Shown in pieces: positions 22,079 through 30,532 of a stretch of DNA of 64,000 bases. Each line of letters starts with the position of its first letter. Position 1 is the stretch's first letter. The translations under genes were made by a program, and so were the position numbers. A model generated the notes under the pieces. The model did no database searches. It was not told the DNA's origin and saw only the letters and a program-made list of their open reading frames with translations. The stretch is from positions 124,001-188,000 of the forward strand of contig NZ_JAERRJ010000006.1 of the NCBI RefSeq assembly GCF_016741815.1, read 5' to 3'. This DNA comes from Nocardia acididurans (GTDB lineage: Bacteria > Actinomycetota > Actinomycetes > Mycobacteriales > Mycobacteriaceae).

Positions 22079-23269
22079 GTGCATCCACTTGTCACCGAAT
22101 ATCTGCGGCTCGGATTGGCTTTCGATCGGCTGGAGGAGGGGTTCGTCGACGCCTATACCGGCGACCCGGCGCTGCGCCGCGAGGTGGAGAACGCGCCCGC
22201 ACCGGAACCGCGGGACCTCGCGCACAAGGCCGCCGCACTGCGCAAGGAACTGCCCGAGGCCGGATTGAGCAGCGAGCGGACCGAATTCCTGGACGCGCAT
22301 CTGCAGGCGCTCGAATGCTCGGGCCGCAAGTTCGCGGGCGAGGACATCGGATTCGTGGACGAGGTGCGCGCCTACTTCGACGTGGATATCGCGCCCGGCG
22401 ACGAGGAGGATTACCGCGAGGCGCACCGGCAGCTGGACGAGGCGCTGCCCGGCGACGGCCCGATCTTCGATCGCATCACCGCGCACCGTCGCGCCGACGA
22501 GATTCCGCCGGAGCGGTTGCAGGAGTGCGTGGCGGCGTTTTCCGGCGCACTGCGCGAGCTGGTGCGCGAACGCTATCCGCTGCCCGATCACGAGTTCGTG
22601 GAATACGAGGTGGTCGGCGACAAGCCGTGGTCCGGATTCAACTACTACCTGGGCAATTTCAAGTCCAAGGTGGCCATCAACTCCGATCTCAAGCAGCACA
22701 TGTCGCAGCTGCCGCATCTGATCGCGCACGAGTCCTACCCGGGCCATCACACCGAGCACTGCCGCAAGGAGGCCGGGCTGGTCGCGGCGGGGCAGGACGA
22801 GCAGACGCTGTTCGTGGTGAACACCCCGCAGTGCCTGATGGCCGAGGGCCTGGCGGATCTGGCGCTGAAGTCCATCGTCGGCCCCGGCTGGGGCGTCTGG
22901 GCGCAGGAGATCTACGCCGATCTCGGCCTGCGCTTCGACGGTGAACGCGCCGAACGCGTTTCGAAGGCGTCGGCGAATCTGCTGGGCGTGCGCCAGGACG
23001 CCGCGCTGCTGCTGCACGACCGCCATCGCAGCCACGACGAGGTCGCCGAATTCCTGCAGCGCTGGAGCCTGGTCACCCCCGAACGCGCCCGCCAGTCCCT
23101 GCGCTTCCTCTCCTCGCCGCTGTGGCGCGCCTACATCTCCACCTATGTCGAGGGCTACCGCCTGCTCGGCGGCTGGCTCGACGAAGCCGCCGACGCCGAC
23201 GACCGTGCCGAGCGGTTCCGTCGCCTGCTCGACGAACCGCTCACCCCGGGCGCGATCCGTCGCAGGTGA
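22079..23269 (+). CDS. DUF885-family protein (putative metallopeptidase)
   Basis: A 396-residue cytosolic protein of the DUF885 family. The putative zinc site [11 protein letters not shown] is present near residues 218-228, followed by a downstream Glu-rich AEGLADLAL segment that could give the third ligand. This is the short form; many DUF885 proteins are about 550 residues, so some N-terminal elements are missing or shortened. Activity is usually annotated as a metallopeptidase but is poorly tested. GGAGGG lies about 13 bases before the GTG at 22079. It is followed by the glyA riboswitch region and is probably transcribed alone. Confidence 0.8.
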   Translation: MHPLVTEYLRLGLAFDRLEEGFVDAYTGDPALRREVENAPAPEPRDLAHKAAALRKELPEAGLSSERTEFLDAHLQALECSGRKFAGEDIGFVDEVRAYFDVDIAPGDEEDYREAHRQLDEALPGDGPIFDRITAHRRADEIPPERLQECVAAFSGALRELVRERYPLPDHEFVEYEVVGDKPWSGFNYYLGNFKSKVAINSDLKQHMSQLPHLIAHESYPGHHTEHCRKEAGLVAAGQDEQTLFVVNTPQCLMAEGLADLALKSIVGPGWGVWAQEIYADLGLRFDGERAERVSKASANLLGVRQDAALLLHDRHRSHDEVAEFLQRWSLVTPERARQSLRFLSSPLWRAYISTYVEGYRLLGGWLDEAADADDRAERFRRLLDEPLTPGAIRRR

Positions 23270-23287
23270 TCGTCGGTGCAGGTCATG

Positions 23288-23316
23288 CGATCCGGCCGGG
23301 ACGGGCCGGTTAGTAT
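23288..23316 (+). promoter_or_regulatory. Promoter of the glyA riboswitch transcript
   Basis: TAGTAT (23311-23316) is a good -10 element; the -35 region about 17 bases upstream (around 23288-23294) is poor in consensus. Transcription would start at about 23322, directly at the first base-paired part of the ZTP aptamer, which supports both calls. Confidence 0.45.
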
Positions 23317-23317
23317 G

Positions 23318-23422
23318 GCGGTACCGCGACTGGCGCACTCGAGGTGGAAGCAACCACCGGGAAGCACCGATGTTCTGCACCGCGCGCCTGGGTGCAGAGC
23401 GAACCCTGACACAGGGGCACCC
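23318..23422 (+). ncRNA. ZTP (pfl) riboswitch controlling glyA
   Basis: The leader contains the conserved pfl core in order: CGACTGGCGCA (23327-23337), GGTGGAAGCAACCACCGGG (23343-23361) with the small hairpin GGTGG/CCACC followed by GAAGC, and, after a variable insert, CGCGCCTGGGTGCA (23383-23396), the pseudoknot strand. The last part, GGGTGC (23390-23395), can instead pair with GCACCC (23417-23422) around the inner hairpin CCCTG-ACA-CAGGG, which would compete with the aptamer just before the GGAGG ribosome site. ZTP/ZMP accumulates when 10-formyl-THF is short; switching on glyA, a one-carbon supplier, is the classical pairing. Confidence 0.85.
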
Positions 23423-23439
23423 GGAGCACGGAGGTTGCG

Positions 23440-24810
23440 ATGCCACAGCACGAAGCTGCCGACACACAGAACCCCTCGAACGACGCGCCGAACGCGACCA
23501 ATAAACTCGGCGGCGTGACCCAGACGAGCGCTTCTGTCAACAGCCAGTCCCTCGCCGAACTCGATCCCGAGGTCGCGGAAGCAATGGCAGGAGAACTTGC
23601 CCGCCAGCGCGACACCCTCGAGATGATCGCCTCGGAGAACTTCGTGCCGCGCGCGGTGCTGCAGGCGCAGGGTTCGGTGCTCACCAACAAGTACGCCGAG
23701 GGCTACCCGGGCCGTCGGTACTACGGCGGCTGCGAGAACGTCGACGTGGTCGAGGATCTCGCGCGCGCCCGCGTCAACGAGCTCTTCGGCTCGGAGTACG
23801 CCAATGTGCAGCCGCATTCGGGTGCGCAGGCCAATGCCGCGGTGCTGATGGCGCTGATGAACCCGGGCGAGAAGCTGCTGGGTCTCGATCTCGCGCACGG
23901 CGGCCACCTCACCCACGGCATGCGCCTGAACTTCTCGGGCAAGCTGTACGAGGTGCACGCCTACGGCGTGTCCAAGGAAGACCACCGCGTCGATATGGAC
24001 GAGGTCCGCAAGATCGCCCGTGACACCCGCCCGAAGGTGATCGTGGCCGGTTGGTCCGCGTACCCGCGGCACCTGGATTTCGCCGCCTTCCGGGAGATCG
24101 CCGACGAGGTCGGCGCGTACCTGTGGGTCGATATGGCGCACTTCGCCGGTCTGGTCGCGGCGGGCCTGCACCCGTCCCCGGTGCCGCACGCGCATGTCGT
24201 GTCCTCCACCGTGCACAAGACGCTGGGCGGTCCGCGTTCCGGTGTGATCCTGGCCCAGCAGGGGTTCGCCAAGAAGCTGAACTCGGCGGTGTTCCCCGGG
24301 CAGCAGGGCGGCCCGCTCATGCACGCCATCGCCGCCAAGGCCGTGGCCTTCAAGATCGCCGGCACCCCGGAGTTCGCCGAGCGTCAGCAGCGCACCCTGT
24401 CCGGCGCGAAGATCATCGCCGACCGCCTGACCCAGGCCGACGCCCAGGCCAAGGGCATCACCGTGCTCACCGGCGGCACCGACGTGCACCTGGTGCTGGT
24501 GGACCTGCGCAACTCGCAGCTCGACGGCCAGCAGGGCGAGGATCTGCTGCACGAAATCGGAATCACGGTGAACCGCAACGCGGTTCCGTTCGACCCGCGT
24601 CCGCCGATGGTCACCTCCGGCCTGCGCATCGGCACTCCGGCGCTGGCCACCCGTGGCTTCGGCGACACCGAGTTCACCGAGGTCGCCGACATCATCGCCG
24701 CCGCCCTCACCGGCTCCGCCGACCTGGACTCGCTGCGTCAGCGGGTGTCCAAGCTGGCCCAGGCGTTCCCGCTGTACGAGGGCCTGGAGGACTGGAACCT
24801 GCTCGGCTGA
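23440..24810 (+). CDS. glyA: Serine hydroxymethyltransferase
   Basis: PLP enzyme converting serine and tetrahydrofolate to glycine and 5,10-methylene-THF in the cytosol. A 456-residue product with an N-terminal extension of about 30 residues ([17 protein letters not shown]) before the usual start of the fold. Seen: [30 protein letters not shown], the PLP lysine in [13 protein letters not shown], and [21 protein letters not shown] lies 6 bases before the ATG; a GTG 25 codons later (23515) could give a shorter form without a ribosome site. Regulated by the ZTP riboswitch immediately upstream and followed by a strong intrinsic terminator, so it is a single-gene unit. Confidence 0.97.
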   Translation: MPQHEAADTQNPSNDAPNATNKLGGVTQTSASVNSQSLAELDPEVAEAMAGELARQRDTLEMIASENFVPRAVLQAQGSVLTNKYAEGYPGRRYYGGCENVDVVEDLARARVNELFGSEYANVQPHSGAQANAAVLMALMNPGEKLLGLDLAHGGHLTHGMRLNFSGKLYEVHAYGVSKEDHRVDMDEVRKIARDTRPKVIVAGWSAYPRHLDFAAFREIADEVGAYLWVDMAHFAGLVAAGLHPSPVPHAHVVSSTVHKTLGGPRSGVILAQQGFAKKLNSAVFPGQQGGPLMHAIAAKAVAFKIAGTPEFAERQQRTLSGAKIIADRLTQADAQAKGITVLTGGTDVHLVLVDLRNSQLDGQQGEDLLHEIGITVNRNAVPFDPRPPMVTSGLRIGTPALATRGFGDTEFTEVADIIAAALTGSADLDSLRQRVSKLAQAFPLYEGLEDWNLLG

Positions 24811-24833
24811 GCAAGTCCCGCAAGAACATAGAG

Positions 24834-24870
24834 CCCGCCGCTATCGAAAGGTAGCGGCGGGTTTCGTTTT
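24834..24870 (+). terminator. Intrinsic terminator of glyA
   Basis: CCCGCCGCTA (24834-24843) and TAGCGGCGGG (24852-24861) form a perfect 10-base stem with loop TCGAAAGG, followed by TTTCGTTTT. Located 24 bases after the glyA stop. Confidence 0.9.
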
Positions 24871-24947
24871 CCGGCTCGGGCGGGAATGCATATCCGGCGC
24901 GGCGAATTCGACTGTGCGAGGGATATCGACGGTTCGAGGGAAATGTC

Positions 24948-25781
24948 ATGACGGGCAGCAAGATCGACGCAATGACCGGCCGCACGGTGCTGATCACCGG
25001 ATCGACCGACGGTTTGGGCAGGGAACTGGCAGTGCGGCTGGGTGCCGCCGGCGCGCGGGTCATCGTGCACGGGCGCGACGGGCGGCGTGCCGCGCGGGTG
25101 GTGGCGGCCGGTGGGCCGGAACCGGAGATCGTGCTCGCGGATCTGTCACGGTTGGCCGAGGTGGATCGGCTGGCAGTCGAAGTCGCTTCGCGGACAGGGC
25201 GATTGGATGTGCTGGTCAACAATGCCGGAATCGGCTTCGGGCGACCGGGCGCGGAACGCGAGCTGAGCGCCGACGGTATCGAATTACGCTGGGCGGTCAA
25301 CCATCTCGCGCCCTACCGGCTCACCCGCCGACTGCTGCCGCTGCTGCGGGCCGCCGCGCCCGCGCGGGTGGTGAACGTGGCCTCGGCCGGGCAGCAGGAG
25401 ATCGACTTCGACGATCTGCTGCTCGACCACGGGTATGAGGGCATCCGTGCCTATCGGCGGGCCAAACTGGCGCAGGTCATGATGAGTTTCGATCTCGCGG
25501 AGGAACTGTCGGGCACGGGGATCACCGTGAACGCCCTGCATCCGGCCACGTTCATGGCGACGACGATGGTGGCGGAAGCGGGCGGCGCGCCGCTCAGCAC
25601 CGTGGCCGAGGGCGCGGACGCGACGATGCGTCTCATCGCCGATCCCGCGCTGGAAGGTACGACAGGGCGGTACTACCACGGGCTTCGCCCGGGGCAGGTC
25701 CACCCGCAGGCCCGGGATCCCCTGGCACGCAAGCGGTTGCGTGAGGTCTCGGACGGCGGGATCGCGGCGATTCCGGGCTGA
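24948..25781 (+). CDS. Short-chain dehydrogenase/reductase
   Basis: A 277-residue NAD(P)-dependent oxidoreductase of the classical SDR type. Seen: nucleotide motif TGSTDGLG near 17-24, NNAGIG near 94, active Ser in NVASAG near 145, and the catalytic YRRAK (Tyr172, Lys176 approximately); the order matches light-dependent protochlorophyllide-reductase/retinol-dehydrogenase-like SDRs. Substrate unknown. The ATG at 24948 follows GAGGGAAA; the ATG at 24972 is also possible. The gene stands alone between the glyA terminator and a hairpin shared with the pirin gene. Confidence 0.88.
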   Translation: MTGSKIDAMTGRTVLITGSTDGLGRELAVRLGAAGARVIVHGRDGRRAARVVAAGGPEPEIVLADLSRLAEVDRLAVEVASRTGRLDVLVNNAGIGFGRPGAERELSADGIELRWAVNHLAPYRLTRRLLPLLRAAAPARVVNVASAGQQEIDFDDLLLDHGYEGIRAYRRAKLAQVMMSFDLAEELSGTGITVNALHPATFMATTMVAEAGGAPLSTVAEGADATMRLIADPALEGTTGRYYHGLRPGQVHPQARDPLARKRLREVSDGGIAAIPG

Positions 25782-25808
25782 AACCCCTTCCGCGCGAACG
25801 GGGCTCGC

Positions 25809-25831
25809 GGCGCGGCGGACGTCGCCGCGCC
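25809..25831. terminator. GC-rich stem-loop between convergent SDR and pirin genes
   Basis: GGCGCGGCG (25809-25817) and CGCCGCGCC (25823-25831) form a perfect 9-base stem with loop GACGT, between the two convergent stops. No T-tract; likely a bidirectional termination element. Confidence 0.55.
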
Positions 25832-25844
25832 GGTCGGGTGCGCA

Positions 25845-26717
25845 TCACAGCCGCGCCAGGCGGGGGACCTGGCCGAACCTGCCACGTCGGTAGTCGGCGA
25901 ACGCCTGCTCGATCTCGGCTCGGCTGCCCATGACGAACGGACCGCCGAAGACGATCGGTTCGCGAATCGGCTTGCCGGAGAACAACATCAGCGTGGTGGG
26001 TTGTTCGGGGTCGGTGGCCAGCAGATCCAGGCTGCTGGGTTCGTCCCCGCCCATCGGATCGGACCAGGCGATCTGCCCGTCACCCACGGCGGTGCCGCCG
26101 ATGGTGGCCGCGCCCGCCACCACGTAGGCGAAGGTGCGGTCCTGCGCCGGAAGGACCGGCGTGTAGCTGCTGCCGGGTTCCAGCGTCACCATGAGACCGG
26201 TTATCGGCCAATGGGTTTCGGCTGTTCCATGGACGCCCGAAGTGTCGCCGGATACGACGCGCACCAGGACGCCGGGTGATGCGACGGTGGCCTGTTCGGC
26301 GCGCCGCAGGTCCTGGTATCGGGTGTCGACCATGCGCTTGTCGCCGGGCAGGTTCAGCCACAGCTGCAGGGTGTGTGCGAATTCGTTGTGGTAGGCCAAC
26401 TCTCGGTGGATGATTCCGCTGCCCGCCGTCATCCACTGGATGTCCCCGGGTTCCAGCGCTCCGGCATGGCCGAGGCTGTCCCCGTGCTCGAGCTTCCCGT
26501 CGAGGACGACGGTCACGGTTTCCAGTCCGCGGTGCGGGTGCCATTCGAAGCCGGGGGTGGAGAACCAGTCCTCGGCCATGAGCAGGAACGGGTCGGTGTT
26601 GTGCACCTCGTTCGGCGCGATGACGAGGGCGTTCCGGTCGACCTGCTCGGTCGGCCCGCCCAGGGTTTTGGTTCGGACGCGATCGACCGTGCGTCGAACC
26701 GGTGCGGTTGCGGTCAT
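25845..26717 (-). CDS. Pirin-family bicupin
   Basis: A 290-residue protein with the two-cupin pirin fold. The N-terminal cupin carries the metal/quercetinase motif FEWHPHRGLETVTVVLDG (His pair HPH and Glu) and GIIHRELAYHNEF; the C-terminal cupin is SYTPVLPAQDRTFAYVVAG. Pirins bind a divalent metal and in some cases act as quercetin 2,3-dioxygenases or redox-sensing cofactors. The ATG at 26717 follows AGGAG; a GTG two codons upstream is less likely. It precedes (same strand) nothing downstream before the hairpin and is 97 bases from the glutaredoxin-like gene upstream of it. Confidence 0.9.
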   Translation of the reverse strand: MTATAPVRRTVDRVRTKTLGGPTEQVDRNALVIAPNEVHNTDPFLLMAEDWFSTPGFEWHPHRGLETVTVVLDGKLEHGDSLGHAGALEPGDIQWMTAGSGIIHRELAYHNEFAHTLQLWLNLPGDKRMVDTRYQDLRRAEQATVASPGVLVRVVSGDTSGVHGTAETHWPITGLMVTLEPGSSYTPVLPAQDRTFAYVVAGAATIGGTAVGDGQIAWSDPMGGDEPSSLDLLATDPEQPTTLMLFSGKPIREPIVFGGPFVMGSRAEIEQAFADYRRGRFGQVPRLARL

Positions 26718-26814
26718 ACCCACTCCTCTCGCCTACCCGAGCCATTCCGGGTTTTGGTGACATATCAACCAACGAAGAGGGCCGGCACGGCATTCCCGTC
26801 CGGAATCTGCCCGT

Positions 26815-27120
26815 CTACCAGGACCAGAATCGGCGCGGCCCGCCGGTGAGGGCGGTCGCGTCGGCGCGCACGGTGGCGATCAGCTGCTTGGGAGGCGGGT
26901 TCACCCAGCTCCGTTCGGTGGAGCCGGCGCGCAGCACCACGGTGGGCACGGTCTCGTTGCCGTTCGCGACGGATCGGACGAAGGCGGCGGCCTCCGGGGC
27001 CTCCCAGATGTTCACCTCGCGGTGCACGATGCCGTGCCGGTTGAGCACGCGCCGCATGCGCGAGCAGTACGGGCAGCCCGGTCGGCGATAGACGATCAGC
27101 TCGGGAAGTTCAGCGTTCAT
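26815..27120 (-). CDS. Glutaredoxin/mycoredoxin-like protein
   Basis: A 101-residue thioredoxin-fold protein with active site CPYC (Cys16, Cys19), TVPTVVL (cis-Pro region) near 58-64 and a C-terminal helix. In mycothiol-producing actinobacteria such proteins reduce mixed disulfides with mycothiol (mycoredoxin), so that is the likely cytosolic role; a plain glutaredoxin-like function cannot be excluded. It is on the same strand as the pirin gene, and they may be co-transcribed in oxidative stress. The C-terminal GGPRRFWSW is variable in the family. Confidence 0.87.
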   Translation of the reverse strand: MNAELPELIVYRRPGCPYCSRMRRVLNRHGIVHREVNIWEAPEAAAFVRSVANGNETVPTVVLRAGSTERSWVNPPPKQLIATVRADATALTGGPRRFWSW

Positions 27121-27160
27121 CGCGGACCGCGATCACACGGTGGGTGGATGGGAGGACGGC

Positions 27161-27337
27161 ATGACAACCACCGTACTGCTGCTCGGCTCGAAAGCGTCGG
27201 TCGTCGGCGAAGTCCGTGCGAGCCCGCACGCCCCGGAGCTCGAAATCCGTTCCGGCACAAGCATCGACGATCTGCGCGCCACCTTCGCGGAGACGCCCGT
27301 CGATCACGTGGTCATGGCCTGGCTCAGGAGTGTTTGA
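27161..27337 (+). pseudogene. Truncated conserved hypothetical gene
   Basis: A 58-residue frame MTTTVLLLGSKASVVGEVRAS... ending in TPVDHVVMAWLRSV. The beginning has the VLLLG ... GTSIDDLRATFA ... DHVVM pattern I associate with a small actinobacterial family in which DHVIMG continues for about 40 more residues. Here the frame leaves that pattern after VVMA and runs into the 3' end of the gene on the opposite strand (27324-27596), overlapping it by 14 bases. It is read as the 5' half of a gene cut by a deletion. The family assignment rests on memory only. Confidence 0.45.
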
Positions 27338-27596
27338 CCAGGTAGTCGATGTACATCGGGCGCAGTACCTCGCCGATCTCGCCCTCGCCGGCGTGCACGT
27401 AGTCGTCCAGCATGGGCAGCACGTACTTGATGTCGGCCTCGCTCTCACCCAGGTCGCCGGTGGCGGCCGCGGCGGCGGGGATGGACTCGAGCAGATTCCA
27501 CAGGAACTTGATGTCGCCGTGGCGAACCGCCAGTTTCACGGCGCGGTCGTGCAGTTCCTTGGTGGGCAGCGACTCCAGATCCTGAATTTCGGCCAT
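27324..27596 (-). CDS. Conserved hypothetical protein, 90 residues
   Basis: Small acidic protein, MAEIQDLESLPTKELHDRAV at the start, a helical middle (FLWNLLESIPAAAAATGDL) and a C-terminal DYVHAGEGEIGEVLRPMYIDYL. No signal or membrane segment. The type is familiar from Nocardia/Rhodococcus genomes but without function. TAGAGT lies 7 bases before the ATG and there is no ribosome site, suggesting leaderless expression. It is divergent from the DUF488 gene, with 21 bases between the starts. A much longer frame continuing upstream through the antisense of phoH2 is an artefact of GC-rich DNA. Confidence 0.75.
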   Translation of the reverse strand: MAEIQDLESLPTKELHDRAVKLAVRHGDIKFLWNLLESIPAAAAATGDLGESEADIKYVLPMLDDYVHAGEGEIGEVLRPMYIDYLVKHS

Positions 27597-27617
27597 GGCT
27601 TCGACTCTAATGGAGGG

Positions 27618-28004
27618 ATGGCACAGCATTCGAGGTACCGGGTCAAGCGTGTGTACGACGCACCCGACGCGGCCGACGGCCGCCGCGTGCTCGTCGATCG
27701 GCTGTGGCCGCGCGGGGTCAGCAAAACCGCGGCACATATCGACGAATGGGCAAAGGACGTAACGCCTTCCAACGAACTGCGCAAGTGGATGCACGCCGAC
27801 CCGGACGCCCGGCGTGTCGAGTTCGAGGAACGTTATCGTGCCGAACTCGCCGGGCCCGAACAGCAGGAGGGGTTGCGGCGGTTGCGCGCCGAAGCCGCCG
27901 AGGGGCCGTTGACGCTGATCACAGCCGTGCGGGACGAGCAGCACAGCCATCTCCCGACCTTGCTCGCGGAGCTCGGTGAAACGCCCGGGAAGCCTCGGCG
28001 TTAA
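27618..28004 (+). CDS. DUF488-family protein (YeaO type)
   Basis: A 128-residue cytosolic protein. Seen: YRVKRVYDAPDAADGRRVLVDRLWPRGVSK, LRKWMHADPDARRVEFEERYRAEL and LTLITAVRDEQHSH are the DUF488 hallmarks (short YeaO-like form). Function is not established. GGAGGG lies directly before the ATG, unusually close, so initiation may be leaderless or use a nearby start. It is divergent from the 90-residue hypothetical gene and ends 108 bases before the phoH2 leader frame. Confidence 0.87.
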   Translation: MAQHSRYRVKRVYDAPDAADGRRVLVDRLWPRGVSKTAAHIDEWAKDVTPSNELRKWMHADPDARRVEFEERYRAELAGPEQQEGLRRLRAEAAEGPLTLITAVRDEQHSHLPTLLAELGETPGKPRR

Positions 28005-28112
28005 CGGGATCTTCACCAACGCGCCCGCCAGTCGGGGAGCCGGATCGCCGATTCGGCGGTAGCGTCGGGGGTGCGGGCCGCGGAGATGTGGCTCGTACGG
28101 GAGGTCCTGATC

Positions 28113-28170
28113 GTGACTGAGCAACTCAGTGCGAGGGGGCCGGCACCCGGCCCTCGGATCGCTTGATCCC
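28113..28170 (+). ncRNA. Structured phoH2 leader with three hairpins and a 17-codon frame
   Basis: Three consecutive hairpins with perfect stems: ACTGAG-CAA-CTCAGT (28116-28130), GGGCCGG-CAC-CCGGCCC (28137-28153) and GGATC-GCTT-GATCC (28156-28169). They lie inside a short frame (28113-28166, VTEQLSARGPAPGPRIA) that has its own GGGAGG ribosome site and stops inside the third hairpin, 66 bases before the phoH2 start. Mycobacterial phoH2 has a separate upstream gene (phoAT); this leader could be its reduced or alternative counterpart, controlling phoH2 by attenuation or translational coupling. Not a riboswitch class I recognise. Confidence 0.45.
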
Positions 28171-28232
28171 AAGGCCGACCGGCCCAGCGAGAACGCTTGC
28201 GCGGTGCCGCGCGAGTGGCAAAGGAGCCCACC

Positions 28233-29636
28233 GTGACTGATGCACGCTCCGTAAACGCTCCCACCAGGGACGCTCGCTCTACCGAGCACACGCGTCACAC
28301 AACAGCGGGAGCTCGCGCCTCGCGGAATGACAATGCGACCGGACCGAAAACCTTCGTCGTGGACACTTCGGTACTGCTGTCGGATCCTTGGGCACTGACC
28401 CGTTTCGGTGAGCATCACGTGGTGCTGCCGCTCGTGGTGATCAGTGAACTCGAGGCCAAACGGCACCACCACGAACTCGGCTGGTTCGCCCGCGAGGCAT
28501 TGCGCATGCTGGACGATCTGCGTCTGGCACACGGTCGGCTCGACCAGCGGATCCCGGTCGGCACCGAGGGCGGCACGCTCCAGGTGGAGCTCAACCACAC
28601 CGACCCGAATGTGCTGCCGGTCGGATTCCGCACGGACACAAACGATTCCCGCATTCTGGCCTGCGCGCTGAATATCGCGGCCGAGGGCAATAGGGTGGTC
28701 CTGGTATCCAAGGACATTCCGCTGCGCGTCAAGGCGAGCGCGGTCGGTCTGGCCGCCGACGAATACCACGCCCAGGATGTCGTCACCTCCGGGTGGACCG
28801 GCATGGTGGAGCTGGAGGTGGCCTCCGAACAGGTGGACAAGCTCTACGCGGACTCCGTCATCGATCTGGACGAGGCGCGGGATCTGCCCTGCCACACCGG
28901 AATTCGCATGCTGAGCCCGCGCGGTAGCGCGCTGGCCCGGATCACCCCGGACAAGCGGGTGCAGCTGGTGCGCGGCGACCGGGAGGCCTTCGGGCTGCAC
29001 GGGCGTTCGGCCGAGCAGCGCATCGCGCTGGATCTGCTGCTCGACGAGAGCATCGGCATCGTGTCGCTGGGCGGCCGGGCGGGCACCGGCAAGTCGGCGC
29101 TGGCGCTGACGGCGGGCCTGGAAGCCGTGCTGGAGCGGCGCTCCCATCGCAAGGTCGTGGTGTTCCGGCCGCTGTACGCGGTCGGCGGCCAGGATCTGGG
29201 CTACCTGCCGGGTAGCGAGAGCGAGAAGATGGGGCCGTGGGCGCAGGCCGTCTTCGACACCCTGGAGGGGCTGGCCTCGCCCGAGGTGATGGAGGAGGTG
29301 CAGGCGCGCGGCATGCTGGAGGTGTTGCCGCTCACCCACATTCGCGGGCGGTCGCTGCACGATTCGTTCGTGATCGTGGACGAGGCGCAGTCGCTGGAAC
29401 GCAATGTGCTGCTCACGGTGCTGTCGCGGTTGGGCAGCGGGTCGCGGGTGGTGCTCACCCACGATGTGGCGCAGCGTGACAACCTGCGGGTCGGACGCCA
29501 CGACGGCGTGGCCGCCGTGATCGAGAAGCTGAAGGGGCATCCGCTGTTCGCGCATGTCACCCTGACGCGCAGTGAGCGGTCGCCGATCGCGGCGCTGGTC
29601 ACCGAGATGCTCGAGGAGTACGGGCCCAACGCGTAG
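28233..29636 (+). CDS. phoH2: PhoH2-type PIN-PhoH protein (RNA helicase/RNase)
   Basis: A 467-residue fusion of an N-terminal PIN RNase domain (about 38-165) and a C-terminal PhoH ATPase/helicase domain (about 235-467). PIN acids: Asp44 in VVDTSVLLS, Glu in ISELEAKR (about 72), Asp in [10 protein letters not shown] and a further Asp in SKDIPL. PhoH: Walker A GRAGTGKS near 281-288, [15 protein letters not shown], and Walker [12 protein letters not shown]. The known M. tuberculosis homologue (Rv1095) unwinds and cuts RNA. The GTG at 28233 follows AAGGAG by 7 bases. The first 38 residues are a polar, variable extension. A structured leader and short frame precede it. Confidence 0.93.
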   Translation: MTDARSVNAPTRDARSTEHTRHTTAGARASRNDNATGPKTFVVDTSVLLSDPWALTRFGEHHVVLPLVVISELEAKRHHHELGWFAREALRMLDDLRLAHGRLDQRIPVGTEGGTLQVELNHTDPNVLPVGFRTDTNDSRILACALNIAAEGNRVVLVSKDIPLRVKASAVGLAADEYHAQDVVTSGWTGMVELEVASEQVDKLYADSVIDLDEARDLPCHTGIRMLSPRGSALARITPDKRVQLVRGDREAFGLHGRSAEQRIALDLLLDESIGIVSLGGRAGTGKSALALTAGLEAVLERRSHRKVVVFRPLYAVGGQDLGYLPGSESEKMGPWAQAVFDTLEGLASPEVMEEVQARGMLEVLPLTHIRGRSLHDSFVIVDEAQSLERNVLLTVLSRLGSGSRVVLTHDVAQRDNLRVGRHDGVAAVIEKLKGHPLFAHVTLTRSERSPIAALVTEMLEEYGPNA

Positions 29637-29647
29637 GTGATGTCCGG

Positions 29648-29678
29648 CGGCGGGTCGCACGGTGTGTGCGGCCCGCCG
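29648..29678 (+). terminator. Likely terminator after phoH2
   Basis: CGGCGGG (29648-29654) pairs with CCCGCCG (29672-29678), extended inside by GCAC/GTGC with small internal mismatches. The T-tract is poor (TTCGG). It lies 12 bases after the phoH2 stop. Confidence 0.5.
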
Positions 29679-29850
29679 TTCGGTGTGTCCGGTTGCGGCA
29701 CGCCGCAACACGGCGGGCAACTCTTCGGCGTGCGTTTCACCTCTGAGGTCTGCGGGTATATTCCGCAAAACACCTGCTCTGCACCGTACCGGCGACTCTT
29801 TGCCAGTTCGCCGTAGGGTTGCTGAGTGTCGGCCTGAGAGAGGATTGGAA

Positions 29851-30390
29851 ATGCACCACTTCGCTCGACGCACGGCTGGCATCATCGCGGCGGTCGCGAT
29901 CGTGACCATGTTCACCGCGGGCTGCAGCAAGGACGACAAGGACGGCAAATCCGATACCGGCATGGCCACCGTGACCACCACGATGCCGGCCACCTCCGAA
30001 CACGCCGATGACCACGAATCGGGCGAGGCCTCGGAAACCAAGATCGCCACTCGCGACGGCGAGGTGGAGGTCGAAGGCGCGATCCTCGCCAAGTACAACG
30101 AATTGGGCGGCGTCACAGGACCTTTGGGCGATCCCACCGGCCCGCACCAGGATGCCCCCGGCGGTGGCAAGGTGCAGGAGTTCGCCGGCGGCGCGATCTA
30201 CTACAGCCCGGCGGGCACCCACGTGGTCTGGGGCGAGATCGCCAAGGCCTGGGACGCGAACGGCGGCCCCGCCGGCAAGCTCGGCTACCCCACCACCGAC
30301 GAATTCGACATCCCCGGCGGCAAGCAGAGCGACTTCACCGGCGGCACCATCACCTGGGTCGACAACAAGATCACCGTCACCGAGAAGTAG
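29851..30390 (+). CDS. LGFP-repeat lipoprotein
   Basis: A 179-residue exported lipoprotein. The signal peptide TAGIIAAVAIVTMFTAGC ends in a lipobox with Cys about 25. A charged, Thr-rich linker follows; then two LGFP-type repeats (ILAKYNELGGVTGPLGDPTG near 80-100 and WDANGGPAGKLGYPTTDE near 135-155). LGFP repeats occur in surface proteins of mycolata and in mycolyltransferase-linked proteins and are thought to attach to the cell envelope. AGAGAGG precedes the ATG by 8 bases. It has its own strong terminator downstream. Confidence 0.87.
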   Translation: MHHFARRTAGIIAAVAIVTMFTAGCSKDDKDGKSDTGMATVTTTMPATSEHADDHESGEASETKIATRDGEVEVEGAILAKYNELGGVTGPLGDPTGPHQDAPGGGKVQEFAGGAIYYSPAGTHVVWGEIAKAWDANGGPAGKLGYPTTDEFDIPGGKQSDFTGGTITWVDNKITVTEK

Positions 30391-30408
30391 TAGTCCCCAC
30401 TCTGATGC

Positions 30409-30438
30409 GGGGCCCGGAACTTTCGGGCCCCGTTTCTG
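30409..30438 (+). terminator. Intrinsic terminator after the LGFP lipoprotein gene
   Basis: GGGGCCCG (30409-30416) and CGGGCCCC (30424-30431) form a perfect 8-base stem with loop GAACTTT, followed by GTTTCTGG. Located 19 bases after the stop codon. Confidence 0.8.
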
Positions 30439-30532
30439 GTTCGGGTCACAGGGGTGGGTGGCGGGGGCTATAGCATTTCCGAATTCGTGGGTAGGGTCCC
30501 CGTGTTTGCCGGATAGCCGCTAGGTTGTGGGC

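Noticed and set aside
21932-23467. A minus-strand open frame extending coaA far upstream
   Set aside because: The extension is antisense to the DUF885 gene and contains no CoaA sequence; the family start is at 21931.
28005-28232. Known riboswitch class (SAM-IV, c-di-AMP) in the phoH2 leader
   Set aside because: None of the conserved cores of those classes could be found; only simple consecutive hairpins and a short frame are present.
27324-30170. A very long open frame on the minus strand across DUF488, phoH2 and the LGFP gene
   Set aside because: It is antisense to well-supported genes; only the last 90 codons look like a real protein with its own start. Long antisense frames are common in GC-rich DNA.
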